Assembly (NCBI GenBank): GCA_024235135.1
Contig: JACKMZ010000006.1
Location: 62,001 to 126,000, forward strand
Source: Gammaproteobacteria bacterium
GTDB lineage: Bacteria > Pseudomonadota > Gammaproteobacteria > Competibacterales > Competibacteraceae
Reading direction: 5' to 3'
DNA length: 64,000 nt
The first letter of the stretch is position 1, and each line of letters opens with the position of its first letter. The translations under genes were made by a program, and so were the position numbers. Under the pieces are notes generated by a model. That model was not told the origin of the DNA. It did no database searches and saw only the letters and a program-made list of their open reading frames with translations. Shown one piece after another: positions 26,111 through 34,575 of this stretch.

Positions 26111-27247
26111 TCAGGCCGCGGCCATCGCCCGGCTGATGATCATCCGTTGGACATCGGACGTGCCTTCGTAAATCTGACACACACGCACATCACGGTATAT
26201 CCGTTCCACCGCGAAATCCTTGAGATAGCCGTAGCCACCGTGAATCTGAATGGCGTCCGAACAGACCCGCTCGGCCATTTCCGAAGCGAACAGCTTGGCC
26301 ATGGCCGCTTCCGTCAAGCAGGGACGGCCAGCATCCTTGAGACTGGCGGCGTGCAACACCATCTGCCGAGCGACTTCGATCTGGGTGGCCATATCCGCCA
26401 GGCGAAAACTCTGCACCTGATGCTCTATCAGGGGTTTGCCGAAACTTTGCCTTTCCCTGGCATAGGCCAGCGCCGCATCACAGGCCGCCCTGGCCATTCC
26501 GACACACTGCGCGGCAATACCGATTCGCCCGCTTTCGAGATTGGCCAGCGCGATTTTGTAGCCTTCACCTTCCGCACCGAGACGAAATTCCACGGGAATG
26601 CGCAGATCATCCAGCAGGATCTGCGCCGTGTCCGAGCCGTGTTGTCCCATTTTTTCCTCGATGCGCGCCACGACATAGCCGGGCGTGTCGGTGGGCACGA
26701 TGAAGGCGCTGATGCCTTTCTTACCCGCCGCGGGGTCCGTCACCGCAAAGACGATGGCCAGTTGCGCGTTCTTGCCCGAAGTAATGAACTGTTTCTCTCC
26801 CGCCAACACGTAGTCGTTGCCATCCCGCCGCGCCCGGGCACGAATGGCGCCCGCGTCGGAACCGGCCTGCGGCTCGGTCAAACAGAACGCCCCCAACTGT
26901 TCTCCGCTGGCTAACGGCCTGAGAAACCGCTGTTTCTGCTCGGCAGTGCCGAATTTCAACAAGGGACCGCAGACCACGGAATTGTTGACGCTGATGATCG
27001 TCGAACTGGCGCCGTCCCCCGCGGCGATTTCCTCCAGGGCCAGTGCGAAGGAGACGAAATCCGCGCCCGATCCGCCCCATTCCGATGGGACTATCATGCC
27101 GAACAAGCCCATTTCAGCCATTTCCCGTAGCGCCTGCCGGGGAAACTGGGATTGCCGGTCCCATTCCGCCGCGAACGGCGCCAACCGATGTCGAGCAAAT
27201 TCGCGTACCGCGTCGCGAATCATTTCCTGTTCTTTAGTGAGCACCAT
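26111..27247 (-). CDS. Acyl-CoA dehydrogenase (short/medium-chain type)
   Basis: 378 residues, FAD-dependent. Conserved blocks are LTEPQAGSDAGAIR, the SGKNAQLAIVFAVTD region, and CQIYEGTSDVQRMIISR carrying the catalytic glutamate at the position used by butyryl- and medium-chain enzymes (IYEGT). This separates it from the isovaleryl-CoA dehydrogenase of the same operon. Third gene of the LiuR-type operon; the thiolase stop lies 3 bp before its start. It likely oxidises a branched or short acyl-CoA, which is inference. Confidence 0.92.
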   Translation of the reverse strand: MVLTKEQEMIRDAVREFARHRLAPFAAEWDRQSQFPRQALREMAEMGLFGMIVPSEWGGSGADFVSFALALEEIAAGDGASSTIISVNNSVVCGPLLKFGTAEQKQRFLRPLASGEQLGAFCLTEPQAGSDAGAIRARARRDGNDYVLAGEKQFITSGKNAQLAIVFAVTDPAAGKKGISAFIVPTDTPGYVVARIEEKMGQHGSDTAQILLDDLRIPVEFRLGAEGEGYKIALANLESGRIGIAAQCVGMARAACDAALAYARERQSFGKPLIEHQVQSFRLADMATQIEVARQMVLHAASLKDAGRPCLTEAAMAKLFASEMAERVCSDAIQIHGGYGYLKDFAVERIYRDVRVCQIYEGTSDVQRMIISRAMAAA

Positions 27248-27250
27248 CGC

Positions 27251-28435
27251 TTACAGTCTCTCCACCGCCAAGGCCGTCGCTTCACCTCCGCCGATACACA
27301 GACAAGCCACGCCGCGCCGCAGGTCATATTTCCGCAGGGCATGCACCAGCGTCACGACGATGCGGGCGCCGGTCGCCCCGATAGGATGACCCAGCGCCAC
27401 GGCGCCGCCATGAACGTTGTACTTCTCATGGGCCAGCCCCAGATCCTTCAAAGCCACCATGGCCACACAGGCAAAGGCTTCGTTGACCTCGTAGAGATCG
27501 ACATCCCGGGTACTCCAGTTCACCTTCTCCAGCAGCTTGCGTATGGCGAATACCGGCGCCGTGGTGAACAACGCCGGCTCTTGCGCGTGACCCGCGTGGC
27601 CGATAATTTTCGCCAACGGCTCGATACCGCGCCGCTCCGCCTCGGACAGACGCATCAACACGGTCGCCGCGGCGCCGTCGGAAATGGCGCTGGCATTGCC
27701 CGCCGTCACTGTGCCGTTTTTGCGAAACGCGGGCCGCATAGCCGCCAATTGATCGATGGATTTCTTAAAGGGCGCCTCGTCACGTTCCACCCGTGTGTCG
27801 CCTTTGCGGCCGGAAACGGTCACCGGCACGATTTCCGCCTCGAAAGTACCGTCAAGGGTCGCTTGTTGGGCGCGGCTCAGAGAGTTCCGGGCATAGTCGT
27901 CCTGGGCCTCGCGGGTAAAGCCGTATTGGGCGACGCAGTCTTCAGCGAATTCGCCCATCAGCTTGCCTTTTTCGTAGGCATCCTCCAGGCCATCGAAAAA
28001 TAGGTGATCGAGCACCCGGTCGTGCCCCAGGCGATAGCCATCGCGGCCCTTCAACAGCAGGTACGGCGCGTTGCTCATGCTTTCCATACCGCCGGCCACC
28101 ATGATGTCGGCATTACCCAGCAACAGGGAATCATGGGCCAGAATGATGGATTTCATCGCCGACCCACAGACCTTGTTGACGGTCGTGCACGGCGCAGCGA
28201 CGGGAATACCCGCGCCCAAGCTGGCCTGCCGGGCTGGCGCCTGTCTTAGGCCAGCCGGCAATACGCAACCCATGAACACTTCCTGCACGGCATCGGGAGT
28301 CAAACGCGCTCGTTCGATGGCGGCGCTGATAGCGGTGGAGCCCAACACCGTGGCGGGTGCTCCGGCGAAGGCGCCCTGAAAATCACCCATGGGGGTGCGG
28401 GCGGCGCTGACGATGACGATAGGATCAGTGGTCAT
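27251..28435 (-). CDS. Acetyl-CoA C-acetyltransferase (thiolase)
   Basis: 394 residues. The nucleophilic cysteine is in TTVNKVCGSAMKS. The C-terminal histidine motif is GGAVALGHPIGATGAR and the second active cysteine is in CLCIGGGEA. These are complete thiolase II signatures. In this operon it may cleave acetoacetyl-CoA from leucine breakdown, or condense acetyl-CoA toward PHA. It lies between the isovaleryl-CoA and acyl-CoA dehydrogenase genes with spacers of 10 and 3 bp. Confidence 0.94.
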   Translation of the reverse strand: MTTDPIVIVSAARTPMGDFQGAFAGAPATVLGSTAISAAIERARLTPDAVQEVFMGCVLPAGLRQAPARQASLGAGIPVAAPCTTVNKVCGSAMKSIILAHDSLLLGNADIMVAGGMESMSNAPYLLLKGRDGYRLGHDRVLDHLFFDGLEDAYEKGKLMGEFAEDCVAQYGFTREAQDDYARNSLSRAQQATLDGTFEAEIVPVTVSGRKGDTRVERDEAPFKKSIDQLAAMRPAFRKNGTVTAGNASAISDGAAATVLMRLSEAERRGIEPLAKIIGHAGHAQEPALFTTAPVFAIRKLLEKVNWSTRDVDLYEVNEAFACVAMVALKDLGLAHEKYNVHGGAVALGHPIGATGARIVVTLVHALRKYDLRRGVACLCIGGGEATALAVERL

Positions 28436-28445
28436 GGCGGTTCCC

Positions 28446-29612
28446 TCAGCGAGTTTCGATGAACAGTTCCCGGCCGATCAACATGCGGCGAATTTCCGAA
28501 GTGCCGGCGCCGATTTCGTAAAGCTTGGCGTCGCGCAACAAACGGCCGGTCGGATAATCGTTGATATAGCCGTTCCCACCCAGGCACTGGATCGCTTCCA
28601 GCGCCATCCAGGTCGCTTTTTCGGCTGCGTAGAGAATCGCGCCGGCGGCGTCCTTACGGGTGGTCTCACCCCGGTCGCAGGCCGCCCCCACGGCATAGAC
28701 ATAGGCTTTGCAGGCATTCATCGTGGAGTACATATCGGCCAGTTTGCCCTGCATCAACTGAAACTCTCCGATGGGCTGGCCGAACTGACGGCGTTCATGC
28801 ACATAGGGCAGCACGGCATCCATGCAAGCCTGCATGATGCCCAGCGGCCCGCCAGCGAGCACCGCCCGTTCGTAATCCAGGCCGCTCATCAGGACCTTGA
28901 CGCCTTCGTTGACGGCCCCGAGCACATTGTCCTCGGGCACTTCGCAGTCATGAAAAACCAATTCGCAGGTGTTGGAACCGCGCATGCCGAGTTTGTCCAG
29001 CTTCTGCGCGGTGGAAAAACCCTTGAAATTCTTTTCGATGATGAAGGCCGTTATGCCCCGTGGGCCAGCGGAAGGTTCAGTTTTAGCGTAAACGATCAGG
29101 GTATCGGCATCGGGACCGTTGGTGATCCACATTTTGTTGCCGTTAAGCAGATAGCGATCGCCTTTTTTGTCGGCCCGCAAGCGCATGCTCACCACGTCGG
29201 AACCGGAACCCGGCTCGCTCATGGCCAAAGAGCCTACGTGTTCGCCGGTAATGAGGGGAGGTAGGTAGCGGTTTTTTTGGTCTTCCGTTCCGTTGCGCCG
29301 CAATTGATTGACACAGAGATTGGAATGGGCGCCATAAGACAGGCCGACGGAAGCGGAGGCACGGCTGATTTCCTCCATGGCCACGATATGAGCAAGATAA
29401 CCCAGGCCCGTGCCGCCGTATTCTTCCTCCACGGTCATGCCTAACAAGCCCATATCGCCGAACTTTTGCCACAAATCCATGGGGAATGCGTCGTTACGAT
29501 CGATCGCGGCGGCGCGCGGTGCGATTTCCTTCTCGGCAAAGACCTGTACCGAATGGCGCAGGGTATCGATAGTATCGCCCAAGGCGAAATTCAGGGATGG
29601 GAAGTGCACCAT
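28446..29612 (-). CDS. liuA: Isovaleryl-CoA dehydrogenase
   Basis: 388 residues. It oxidises isovaleryl-CoA to 3-methylcrotonyl-CoA in leucine degradation. Two features mark it as IVD rather than a generic acyl-CoA dehydrogenase. The catalytic glutamate is placed in LDYERAVLAGGPLG. The usual glutamate position near the C-terminus is replaced in YEIGAGTSEIRR. SEPGSGSDVVSM and GSNTCELVFHDCEVPEDNVLG are also typical. First gene of a three-gene operon preceded by a LiuR-like operator. Confidence 0.93.
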   Translation of the reverse strand: MVHFPSLNFALGDTIDTLRHSVQVFAEKEIAPRAAAIDRNDAFPMDLWQKFGDMGLLGMTVEEEYGGTGLGYLAHIVAMEEISRASASVGLSYGAHSNLCVNQLRRNGTEDQKNRYLPPLITGEHVGSLAMSEPGSGSDVVSMRLRADKKGDRYLLNGNKMWITNGPDADTLIVYAKTEPSAGPRGITAFIIEKNFKGFSTAQKLDKLGMRGSNTCELVFHDCEVPEDNVLGAVNEGVKVLMSGLDYERAVLAGGPLGIMQACMDAVLPYVHERRQFGQPIGEFQLMQGKLADMYSTMNACKAYVYAVGAACDRGETTRKDAAGAILYAAEKATWMALEAIQCLGGNGYINDYPTGRLLRDAKLYEIGAGTSEIRRMLIGRELFIETR

Positions 29613-29694
29613 GGATATCTCCCAGGTAGTGGATGTAAAGAGGGCGCCCGGCTCGGATGATTGGAAAGACCTTGATATTAGTATACTTTATATT

Positions 29695-29710
29695 ACGTTT
29701 ACGTAAACGT
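29695..29710. promoter_or_regulatory. LiuR-type operator upstream of the isovaleryl-CoA dehydrogenase operon
   Basis: A perfect 16-bp palindrome, ACGTTTACGTAAACGT, 83 bp upstream of the liuA start. On the minus strand a -35-like TTGACG overlaps its edge (29713-29708). Downstream are -10-like TAAAGT (17-bp spacer) and TATACT (22-bp spacer). An operator inside a promoter spacer is typical of MerR-family control. The same sequence with one change occurs upstream of the MerR-type gene. Confidence 0.8.
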
Positions 29711-29816
29711 CAATAATATTCGCTAAGAAAACGCGCCCACAATCGGTATTCCCGTGCGGCTTGCTCGGGATTTCACGGGAAACGTCAGGCAAACGGGAAA
29801 ACCGACCCACCTGCGC

Positions 29817-30275
29817 TTAGGGGTCCAACTCGCGGATTTTCTGCTCGCGCCGGGCGAACAGCTCTGGAGCGGGTTTTTCCAATTCGACCAAACGCTTGGC
29901 GCATTCCGCTTCCGCACCGTCGATCTCGTGCAACACCGCCTCGATGTCCCGTTGCTGTTGTTTGAGTATGGCCCGTCTTTCGCGAAGAATTTTGATGAAG
30001 CGGCGGAGTTGTTTTTCCTCTCCACCCGCGCTGTCGAATAATTCGAACAATTCCCGGATTTCGCTCAGCGTGAAACTCAGGCGTTTGCCGCGCAAAATCA
30101 GCTTCAAGCGGGTGCGGTCGCGGTGGCTGTAAATCCGCTTGCGACCCTCGCGTTGCGGGCTTAATAGTCCTTGGTCCTCGTAAAATCGGATCGTACGCGT
30201 CGTGACGTTGAAATCCTTGGCTAGGTCGGTGATGGTGTAGTGGGTTGGCGTCAGCCTGCGATTGACTAGCGGCAT
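29817..30275 (-). CDS. liuR: MerR-family transcriptional regulator, LiuR-like
   Basis: 152 residues. An N-terminal winged helix of MerR type (YTITDLAKDFNVTTRTIRFYEDQGLL) is followed by SPQREGRKRIYSHRDRTRLKLILRGKRL, as in LiuR regulators of branched-chain acyl-CoA catabolism, then a coiled-coil tail. It has no cysteine-based metal site of CueR/MerR type. The frame is open to an ATG at 30311. I prefer the ATG at 30273-30275 because GGAG lies about 7 bp upstream and a -10-like TATGAT covers the upstream codon. It probably regulates itself and the adjacent liuA operon through the two palindromes. Confidence 0.85.
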   Translation of the reverse strand: MPLVNRRLTPTHYTITDLAKDFNVTTRTIRFYEDQGLLSPQREGRKRIYSHRDRTRLKLILRGKRLSFTLSEIRELFELFDSAGGEEKQLRRFIKILRERRAILKQQQRDIEAVLHEIDGAEAECAKRLVELEKPAPELFARREQKIRELDP

Positions 30276-30314
30276 CAAACGTCTCCAAAAAAGGCTTATA
30301 GGCTCCATCATATC

Positions 30315-30330
30315 ACCTTTACGTAAACGT
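30315..30330. promoter_or_regulatory. LiuR-type operator upstream of the regulator gene
   Basis: ACCTTTACGTAAACGT matches the operator at 29695-29710 in 15 of 16 positions. It lies about 40 bp upstream of the preferred liuR start and in the region shared with the divergent hsp20 gene. Autoregulation is the simplest reading. Confidence 0.75.
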
Positions 30331-30426
30331 TAAGGTCTCGCTAGGACCGCTTTTCCCACGTAAAATAAGCCGGTAGGCACGCCGTCAGAGCGTGCGCCCA
30401 TTCATCAATAGCGCGGGGGAATCGTC

Positions 30427-30843
30427 ATGAGCAGAGACCTGTGGGGTGGGTCGACCGGTTTCGGCCCCAGTCAGTGGACTTCCGGGGCCATTTCGCCTCA
30501 TGTGGATGTTCTCGAAAACGATAAGGAAATCATGATCGCCATGGAATTGGCGGGAGTTAAAGAACAGGATATTCAACTCTCCCTACATAACGGCGTACTG
30601 ACCGTCTATGGCGAGAAACACCCCCATGACAAGGAAGAATGGGAACGCAGTCGGTATCTGGCCGAGCGCGCGTTCGGTACATTTCGCCGCTCCATCAATC
30701 TACCCTATGGCCTGGACGAGGATGCCACGCAGGCCGAGTTCAACGACGGCGTCCTGACCATTCGCATTCCCCGCTTGCAGGAAGTTGTCGCCAGCGGCAA
30801 GAAAATTCCCATCAAACCACGTACACCTTCCGAGCATGGCTGA
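30427..30843 (+). CDS. Small heat shock protein, Hsp20/alpha-crystallin family
   Basis: 138 residues. The alpha-crystallin domain spans residues ~22-120 and includes PHVDVLENDKEIMIAMELAGV and AFGTFRRSINLP, ending with GVLTIRIPRL. The tail has the IPI motif (KKIPIKPRT) used for oligomer assembly. It is an ATP-independent holdase. It diverges from liuR and its last 8 bp overlap moaC, an unexpected partner for a heat shock gene. I see no confident sigma-32 promoter. Confidence 0.92.
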   Translation: MSRDLWGGSTGFGPSQWTSGAISPHVDVLENDKEIMIAMELAGVKEQDIQLSLHNGVLTVYGEKHPHDKEEWERSRYLAERAFGTFRRSINLPYGLDEDATQAEFNDGVLTIRIPRLQEVVASGKKIPIKPRTPSEHG

Positions 30844-31324
30844 CTTCACGCATTTCAACCAGCAAGGCGAGGCCCATATGGTCGATGTGGGCGACAAGGA
30901 CGGCACACTACGCCAGGCGATCGCCGAAGGGATCATTCGGATGCGTGCGGAAACGCTGGAACGGGTATTGGCCGGAACCCATGACAAGGGCGACGTGTTG
31001 GGCATCGCACGTATCGCCGGCATCATGGGCGCCAAGAAAACAGCCGAACTGATCCCGCTGTGTCATCCCCTCGCCCTGACGCATGTCGACATCGCCTTGG
31101 AGCCCCGTTCTCGGGACGAGGCCATACGCTGTCAGGCCACGGTGCGCACGCGAGGGCGCACGGGGGTGGAAATGGAAGCCCTGACAGCGGTACAGATCGC
31201 CTTATTGACGATTTACGACATGTGCAAGGCCGTCGATCGAGGCATGTCCATAGAGGGTGTCCGTCTGCTGGAGAAAACCGGCGGCCGTTCCGGACATTGG
31301 CGTCTGCAATCCGATCCGGCCTGA
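30836..31324 (+). CDS. moaC: Cyclic pyranopterin monophosphate synthase
   Basis: 162 residues. MoaC converts the MoaA product to cyclic pyranopterin monophosphate for molybdenum cofactor. Conserved blocks are ELIPLCHPLALTHVDI, GRTGVEMEALTAV and DMCKAVDRGMSI with the catalytic lysine and aspartate. The start at 30836 lies inside the hsp20 end. No other mo genes are in the window. Confidence 0.95.
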   Translation: MADFTHFNQQGEAHMVDVGDKDGTLRQAIAEGIIRMRAETLERVLAGTHDKGDVLGIARIAGIMGAKKTAELIPLCHPLALTHVDIALEPRSRDEAIRCQATVRTRGRTGVEMEALTAVQIALLTIYDMCKAVDRGMSIEGVRLLEKTGGRSGHWRLQSDPA

Positions 31325-31332
31325 TACAGCTC

Positions 31333-32481
31333 ATGCGTGATTTGTATATCGACACGCCTCAGGCGTTGCATCCGTTTTGCCAGCAATTGCGTCATAGCGC
31401 ATGGATCGCCGTGGATACGGAATTCATTCGCGAGCGCACCTATTATCCCCAACTATGCCTGATCCAGATCGCCGACGAACACCAAGTGGCCTGTATCGAC
31501 CCCCTGGCTCTGCAGGATCTGGAACCCCTGTGGGTGGTGCTGAATGACTCGGCCATCACCAAAGTGCTGCATTCGGCCTCGCAAGATCTGGAAATTTTCT
31601 TCCACCAGCAGGGCCGAGTACCCACCCCCGTTTTCGATACCCAAATCGCAGCAGCCCTCCTGGGTCACGGGGAACAGATTGGGTACGCCGCTCTCGTCAG
31701 CGCCTTATTGGGCGTGGAACTGGACAAGTCCCAGACCCGCACGGATTGGAGCCAACGCCCCCTGGATCATGCCCAATTGGTTTACGCCGCCGATGATGTG
31801 CGCTTTCTGCGCCCGGTTTATGAAAAACAGGTGGCGGAGTTGGAGCGTCTGGGCCGTTTAGGTTGGTTGAACAATGACCTTGAAACCTTGTGTGATCCTG
31901 AACGCTACCAGTCCAAACCCAGTGAAATGTGGCGCCGCATCCGCAGCCATCATCAATTGCGTCCGATGCAGCTCGCCGCATTGCGGGCGTTAGCGGGCTG
32001 GCGTGAAGAGCAGGCGATGGCCTTAAACAAGCCACGCAAATGGATCATCGGGGATGATGTGCTGTTGGAACTCGCACGCCACATGCCCAGTGACCTCAAC
32101 GGGTTGCAACGGATACGCTCCCTGGAAGCCAATACCCTGAAACGCCAGGGCGAAAAGTTACTTAGCCTGATTCGCGCGGCGCAGAGCGAACCCCGGGACA
32201 CTTGGCCACACGTGCGGGTCCATCGGCGCATCAGCGCGGAACAGGAGGCTTTACTGGATGCCTTGATGGCCGTCGTGCGATTGTGCGGCGTGGAGCATGG
32301 AATCAGCCCTCAATCCCTGGCCAGCCGCAAGGAATTGGAACAATGGGTGCTCGACGAGCAGGACATTCCCTTGCTGCACGGTTGGCGCGCGGCCCTGGCG
32401 GGTCGTCAAGTGCAGGCGTTGCGCCAGGGGGACGCTCGTCTGGCGGTACAGGATGGAAAATTGTGTCTAGCCAAAGAATGA
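31333..32481 (+). CDS. rnd: Ribonuclease D
   Basis: 382 residues. The DEDD exonuclease residues are in IAVDTEFIRE, KVLHSASQDLEIF, and VYAADDVRFL, giving a DEDDy site. Residues ~205-290 form the first HRDC domain (RPMQLAALRALAGWREEQA), followed by a second helical region. RNase D trims the 3' ends of tRNA and other stable RNA. The open frame extends back into moaC; the ATG at 31333, 8 bp after moaC, is the family start. Confidence 0.93.
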   Translation: MRDLYIDTPQALHPFCQQLRHSAWIAVDTEFIRERTYYPQLCLIQIADEHQVACIDPLALQDLEPLWVVLNDSAITKVLHSASQDLEIFFHQQGRVPTPVFDTQIAAALLGHGEQIGYAALVSALLGVELDKSQTRTDWSQRPLDHAQLVYAADDVRFLRPVYEKQVAELERLGRLGWLNNDLETLCDPERYQSKPSEMWRRIRSHHQLRPMQLAALRALAGWREEQAMALNKPRKWIIGDDVLLELARHMPSDLNGLQRIRSLEANTLKRQGEKLLSLIRAAQSEPRDTWPHVRVHRRISAEQEALLDALMAVVRLCGVEHGISPQSLASRKELEQWVLDEQDIPLLHGWRAALAGRQVQALRQGDARLAVQDGKLCLAKE

Positions 32482-32602
32482 AAGCCGGGCCGAGGACGAA
32501 GATTGAGCGGAGCGCGTGGCGAACCTCGCTCGTAGCGCCGGGGCCCAATGAGTGTGGGTCAACCAGACGCCGTTATCCTCGCGCGCTTACGGGATAGGGT
32601 TT

Positions 32603-33730
32603 ATGCAACACATGCACCGGTGCTTGATATTTTTATTGATTCCGTTCTCACTCGGCTGCCAGACTGTCGAGCCGGAGTTTACATCCGAGGAACACCGGTT
32701 CCGGGTGGTCACCCTCGTCCAGGGCTTGGATCACCCCTGGGGGCTTGCTTTCCTTCCCGACGGGCGAATGCTGGTGACGGAACGACCCGGTCGTTTGCGC
32801 CTGGTGGACTCCACCGGCCATTTGCAAGAACAACCCATAGCGGGTCTACCACCGATCGCGCAGCATGGCCAGGGCGGCTTGCTGGACGTTGCGTTGCATC
32901 CACGGTTTCCTGAAACCCGCTGGATTTATCTGTCCTATGCGGCCCGTGGCGATGGCGGCATCGGTACCGAAGTGGCCCGTGGCCAATGGCTGAACGACCG
33001 GCTGGAAAACGTGCAAGTGCTGTACACCCAGCAACCGAAGTCGAGCACGGGCCGGCATTTCGGTTCGCGCCTGGTATTCGATCGACAAGGTTATCTGTAC
33101 ATCACCCAGGGTGATCGAGGCGAAATGGAAAGAGCGCAGAAACTCGACGATCTGGCGGGAAAGATCGTCAGATTGCACGACGATGGCCGAATCCCCGCCG
33201 ACAATCCCTTCGTTCATCGTGCGGGCGCACGGCCCGAAATTTTCTCGTACGGCAACCGGAACGTGCAGGGTGCGGCGCTGAACCCGGAGACAGGCGAGTT
33301 ATGGGCGCATGAACACGGGCCACAAGGTGGGGATGAGATCAACGTGATTCGCGCTGGCCGCAATTACGGCTGGCCGGTTATCACTTACGGCGTGAATTAC
33401 GGCACCGGCGCCCCAATCGGCGAAGGCGCCCACAAGGCCGGCATGGAACAACCGCTGCATTACTGGGTACCATCGATAGCCCCTTCGGGAATGGCCTTCT
33501 ACACCGGTAACCGCTTCCCGAAATGGCGCGGCGATCTGTTCGTCGGTGCGCTACGCGATGAAATGCTGGTGAGATTGAGTTTCGAGGGGGAACGCAAGGT
33601 GCACGAGGAACGCCTCCTGAAAGGTGTGCTAGGCCGTATTCGCGATGTGCGCAACGGTCCCGACGGGTTCATTTATTTGCTCACCGATGATTTTAACGGT
33701 GTCATCGCCCGTCTGGAGCCAGTCGACTAA
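32603..33730 (+). CDS. PQQ-dependent sugar dehydrogenase (soluble aldose dehydrogenase type)
   Basis: About 375 residues. A hydrophobic N-terminus with CLIFLLIPFSLGC suggests export, possibly as a lipoprotein, although the lipobox is imperfect. The rest is a six-bladed beta-propeller of the GdhB/YliI family. Typical blocks are GLDHPWGLAFLPDGRMLVTERPG, GLLDVALHP and HEHGPQGGDEINV, which holds the catalytic histidine region. Such enzymes oxidise aldoses in the periplasm using PQQ. No pqq synthesis genes are in the window. A start at 32552 is possible but would precede the signal segment by 17 residues. Confidence 0.87.
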   Translation: MQHMHRCLIFLLIPFSLGCQTVEPEFTSEEHRFRVVTLVQGLDHPWGLAFLPDGRMLVTERPGRLRLVDSTGHLQEQPIAGLPPIAQHGQGGLLDVALHPRFPETRWIYLSYAARGDGGIGTEVARGQWLNDRLENVQVLYTQQPKSSTGRHFGSRLVFDRQGYLYITQGDRGEMERAQKLDDLAGKIVRLHDDGRIPADNPFVHRAGARPEIFSYGNRNVQGAALNPETGELWAHEHGPQGGDEINVIRAGRNYGWPVITYGVNYGTGAPIGEGAHKAGMEQPLHYWVPSIAPSGMAFYTGNRFPKWRGDLFVGALRDEMLVRLSFEGERKVHEERLLKGVLGRIRDVRNGPDGFIYLLTDDFNGVIARLEPVD

Positions 33731-33731
33731 G

Positions 33732-33849
33732 GACGCCGTGCCCGGCGATTCGCCAACCTGTATCTCTTGTCGTAGGTAGAACGGCGTTTTGACGCCGTGC
33801 CCGGCGATTCGCCAACCTGTATCTCTTGTCGTAGGCAGAACGGCGTTTT
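33732..33849 (+). repeat. 59-bp direct repeat, two tandem copies
   Basis: Copies span 33732-33790 and 33791-33849 and differ at one base (GGTAGA versus GGCAGA). Each unit begins GACGCCGT and ends ACGGCGTTTT, so its ends are inverted repeats. At the junction ACGGCG-TTTTGA-CGCCGT (33781-33798) forms a perfect 6-bp hairpin. The first copy starts 1 bp after the sugar dehydrogenase stop. The pattern suggests a dispersed palindromic intergenic element; it is too short and too few for CRISPR. Confidence 0.9.
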
Positions 33850-34025
33850 AAGGATTGTTTCGCGTTGCGCCGAACCCGTTCGCGCATCCGACATCCGCCC
33901 TTCCAGCTACCCAGGGAGGGATTTTAAAGAGTGAAGGGACTTCCCGAATCCGGGCCACACGGAGTACAGTTTCATAAAACCGGTCAGTCAATGCCGTCAC
34001 TCACAACCGAGCAAAGACCTGAACG

Positions 34026-34469
34026 ATGGCCGTTAAAATTCTATCGGCGGGTATTGTCGTGCTGAGCAGCTACCGAGATTATTATCGATACCTGCTGTTG
34101 CGCGCCTATAACTACTGGGATTTCCCTAAAGGCGTGGTGGAACCCGGTGAAACCCCCCTGCAGGCCGCCGTACGCGAAGTCAGAGAGGAAACCGACATCC
34201 AGGATGGAGATTTGCACTTTCGCTGGGGCGATGTCTATTGCGAAACGCAACCCTACAACCATGGCCGCAAGATGGCGCGCTATTATATCGCTGAGGCGAG
34301 CACCACCCTGATTTCGCTCCCGGTCAATCCATCGCTGGGACGACCGGAGCACAGTGATTACCGATGGGTCAGCCGGGCGGCGGCTTGGCGGCTGCTCACC
34401 CCCCGTGTACGGGCGGTGTTGGGATGGGCGGACGAAGTGCTGCGCAATGTCCCGGCTCAACAGAACTGA
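34026..34469 (+). CDS. Nudix hydrolase, probable diadenosine tetraphosphatase type
   Basis: 147 residues. The Nudix box runs from GVVEPGETPLQAA through VREVREETDI, matching G-X5-E-X7-REUXEEXXU. Preceding it, YNYWDFPKGVVEPGE is like asymmetric Ap4A hydrolases. These cleave nucleoside diphosphates linked to another moiety; the substrate here is only suggested. The gene stands alone, about 106 bp before a CBS-domain gene, after the 59-bp repeats. Confidence 0.88.
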   Translation: MAVKILSAGIVVLSSYRDYYRYLLLRAYNYWDFPKGVVEPGETPLQAAVREVREETDIQDGDLHFRWGDVYCETQPYNHGRKMARYYIAEASTTLISLPVNPSLGRPEHSDYRWVSRAAAWRLLTPRVRAVLGWADEVLRNVPAQQN

Positions 34470-34575
34470 CTACCCCAGCCGAAATTCCGGCCCGCGCGAC
34501 CGGCCCACAACGGGCGAGCCCGGTACGCTTTTCGTTTCTTTACAGGTAGGGAAGCCACGATTGGAGACAGCATAA

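Noticed and set aside
33732..33849. Tandem repeat as a CRISPR array
   Set aside because: Only two copies, directly abutting without spacers, and no cas genes.
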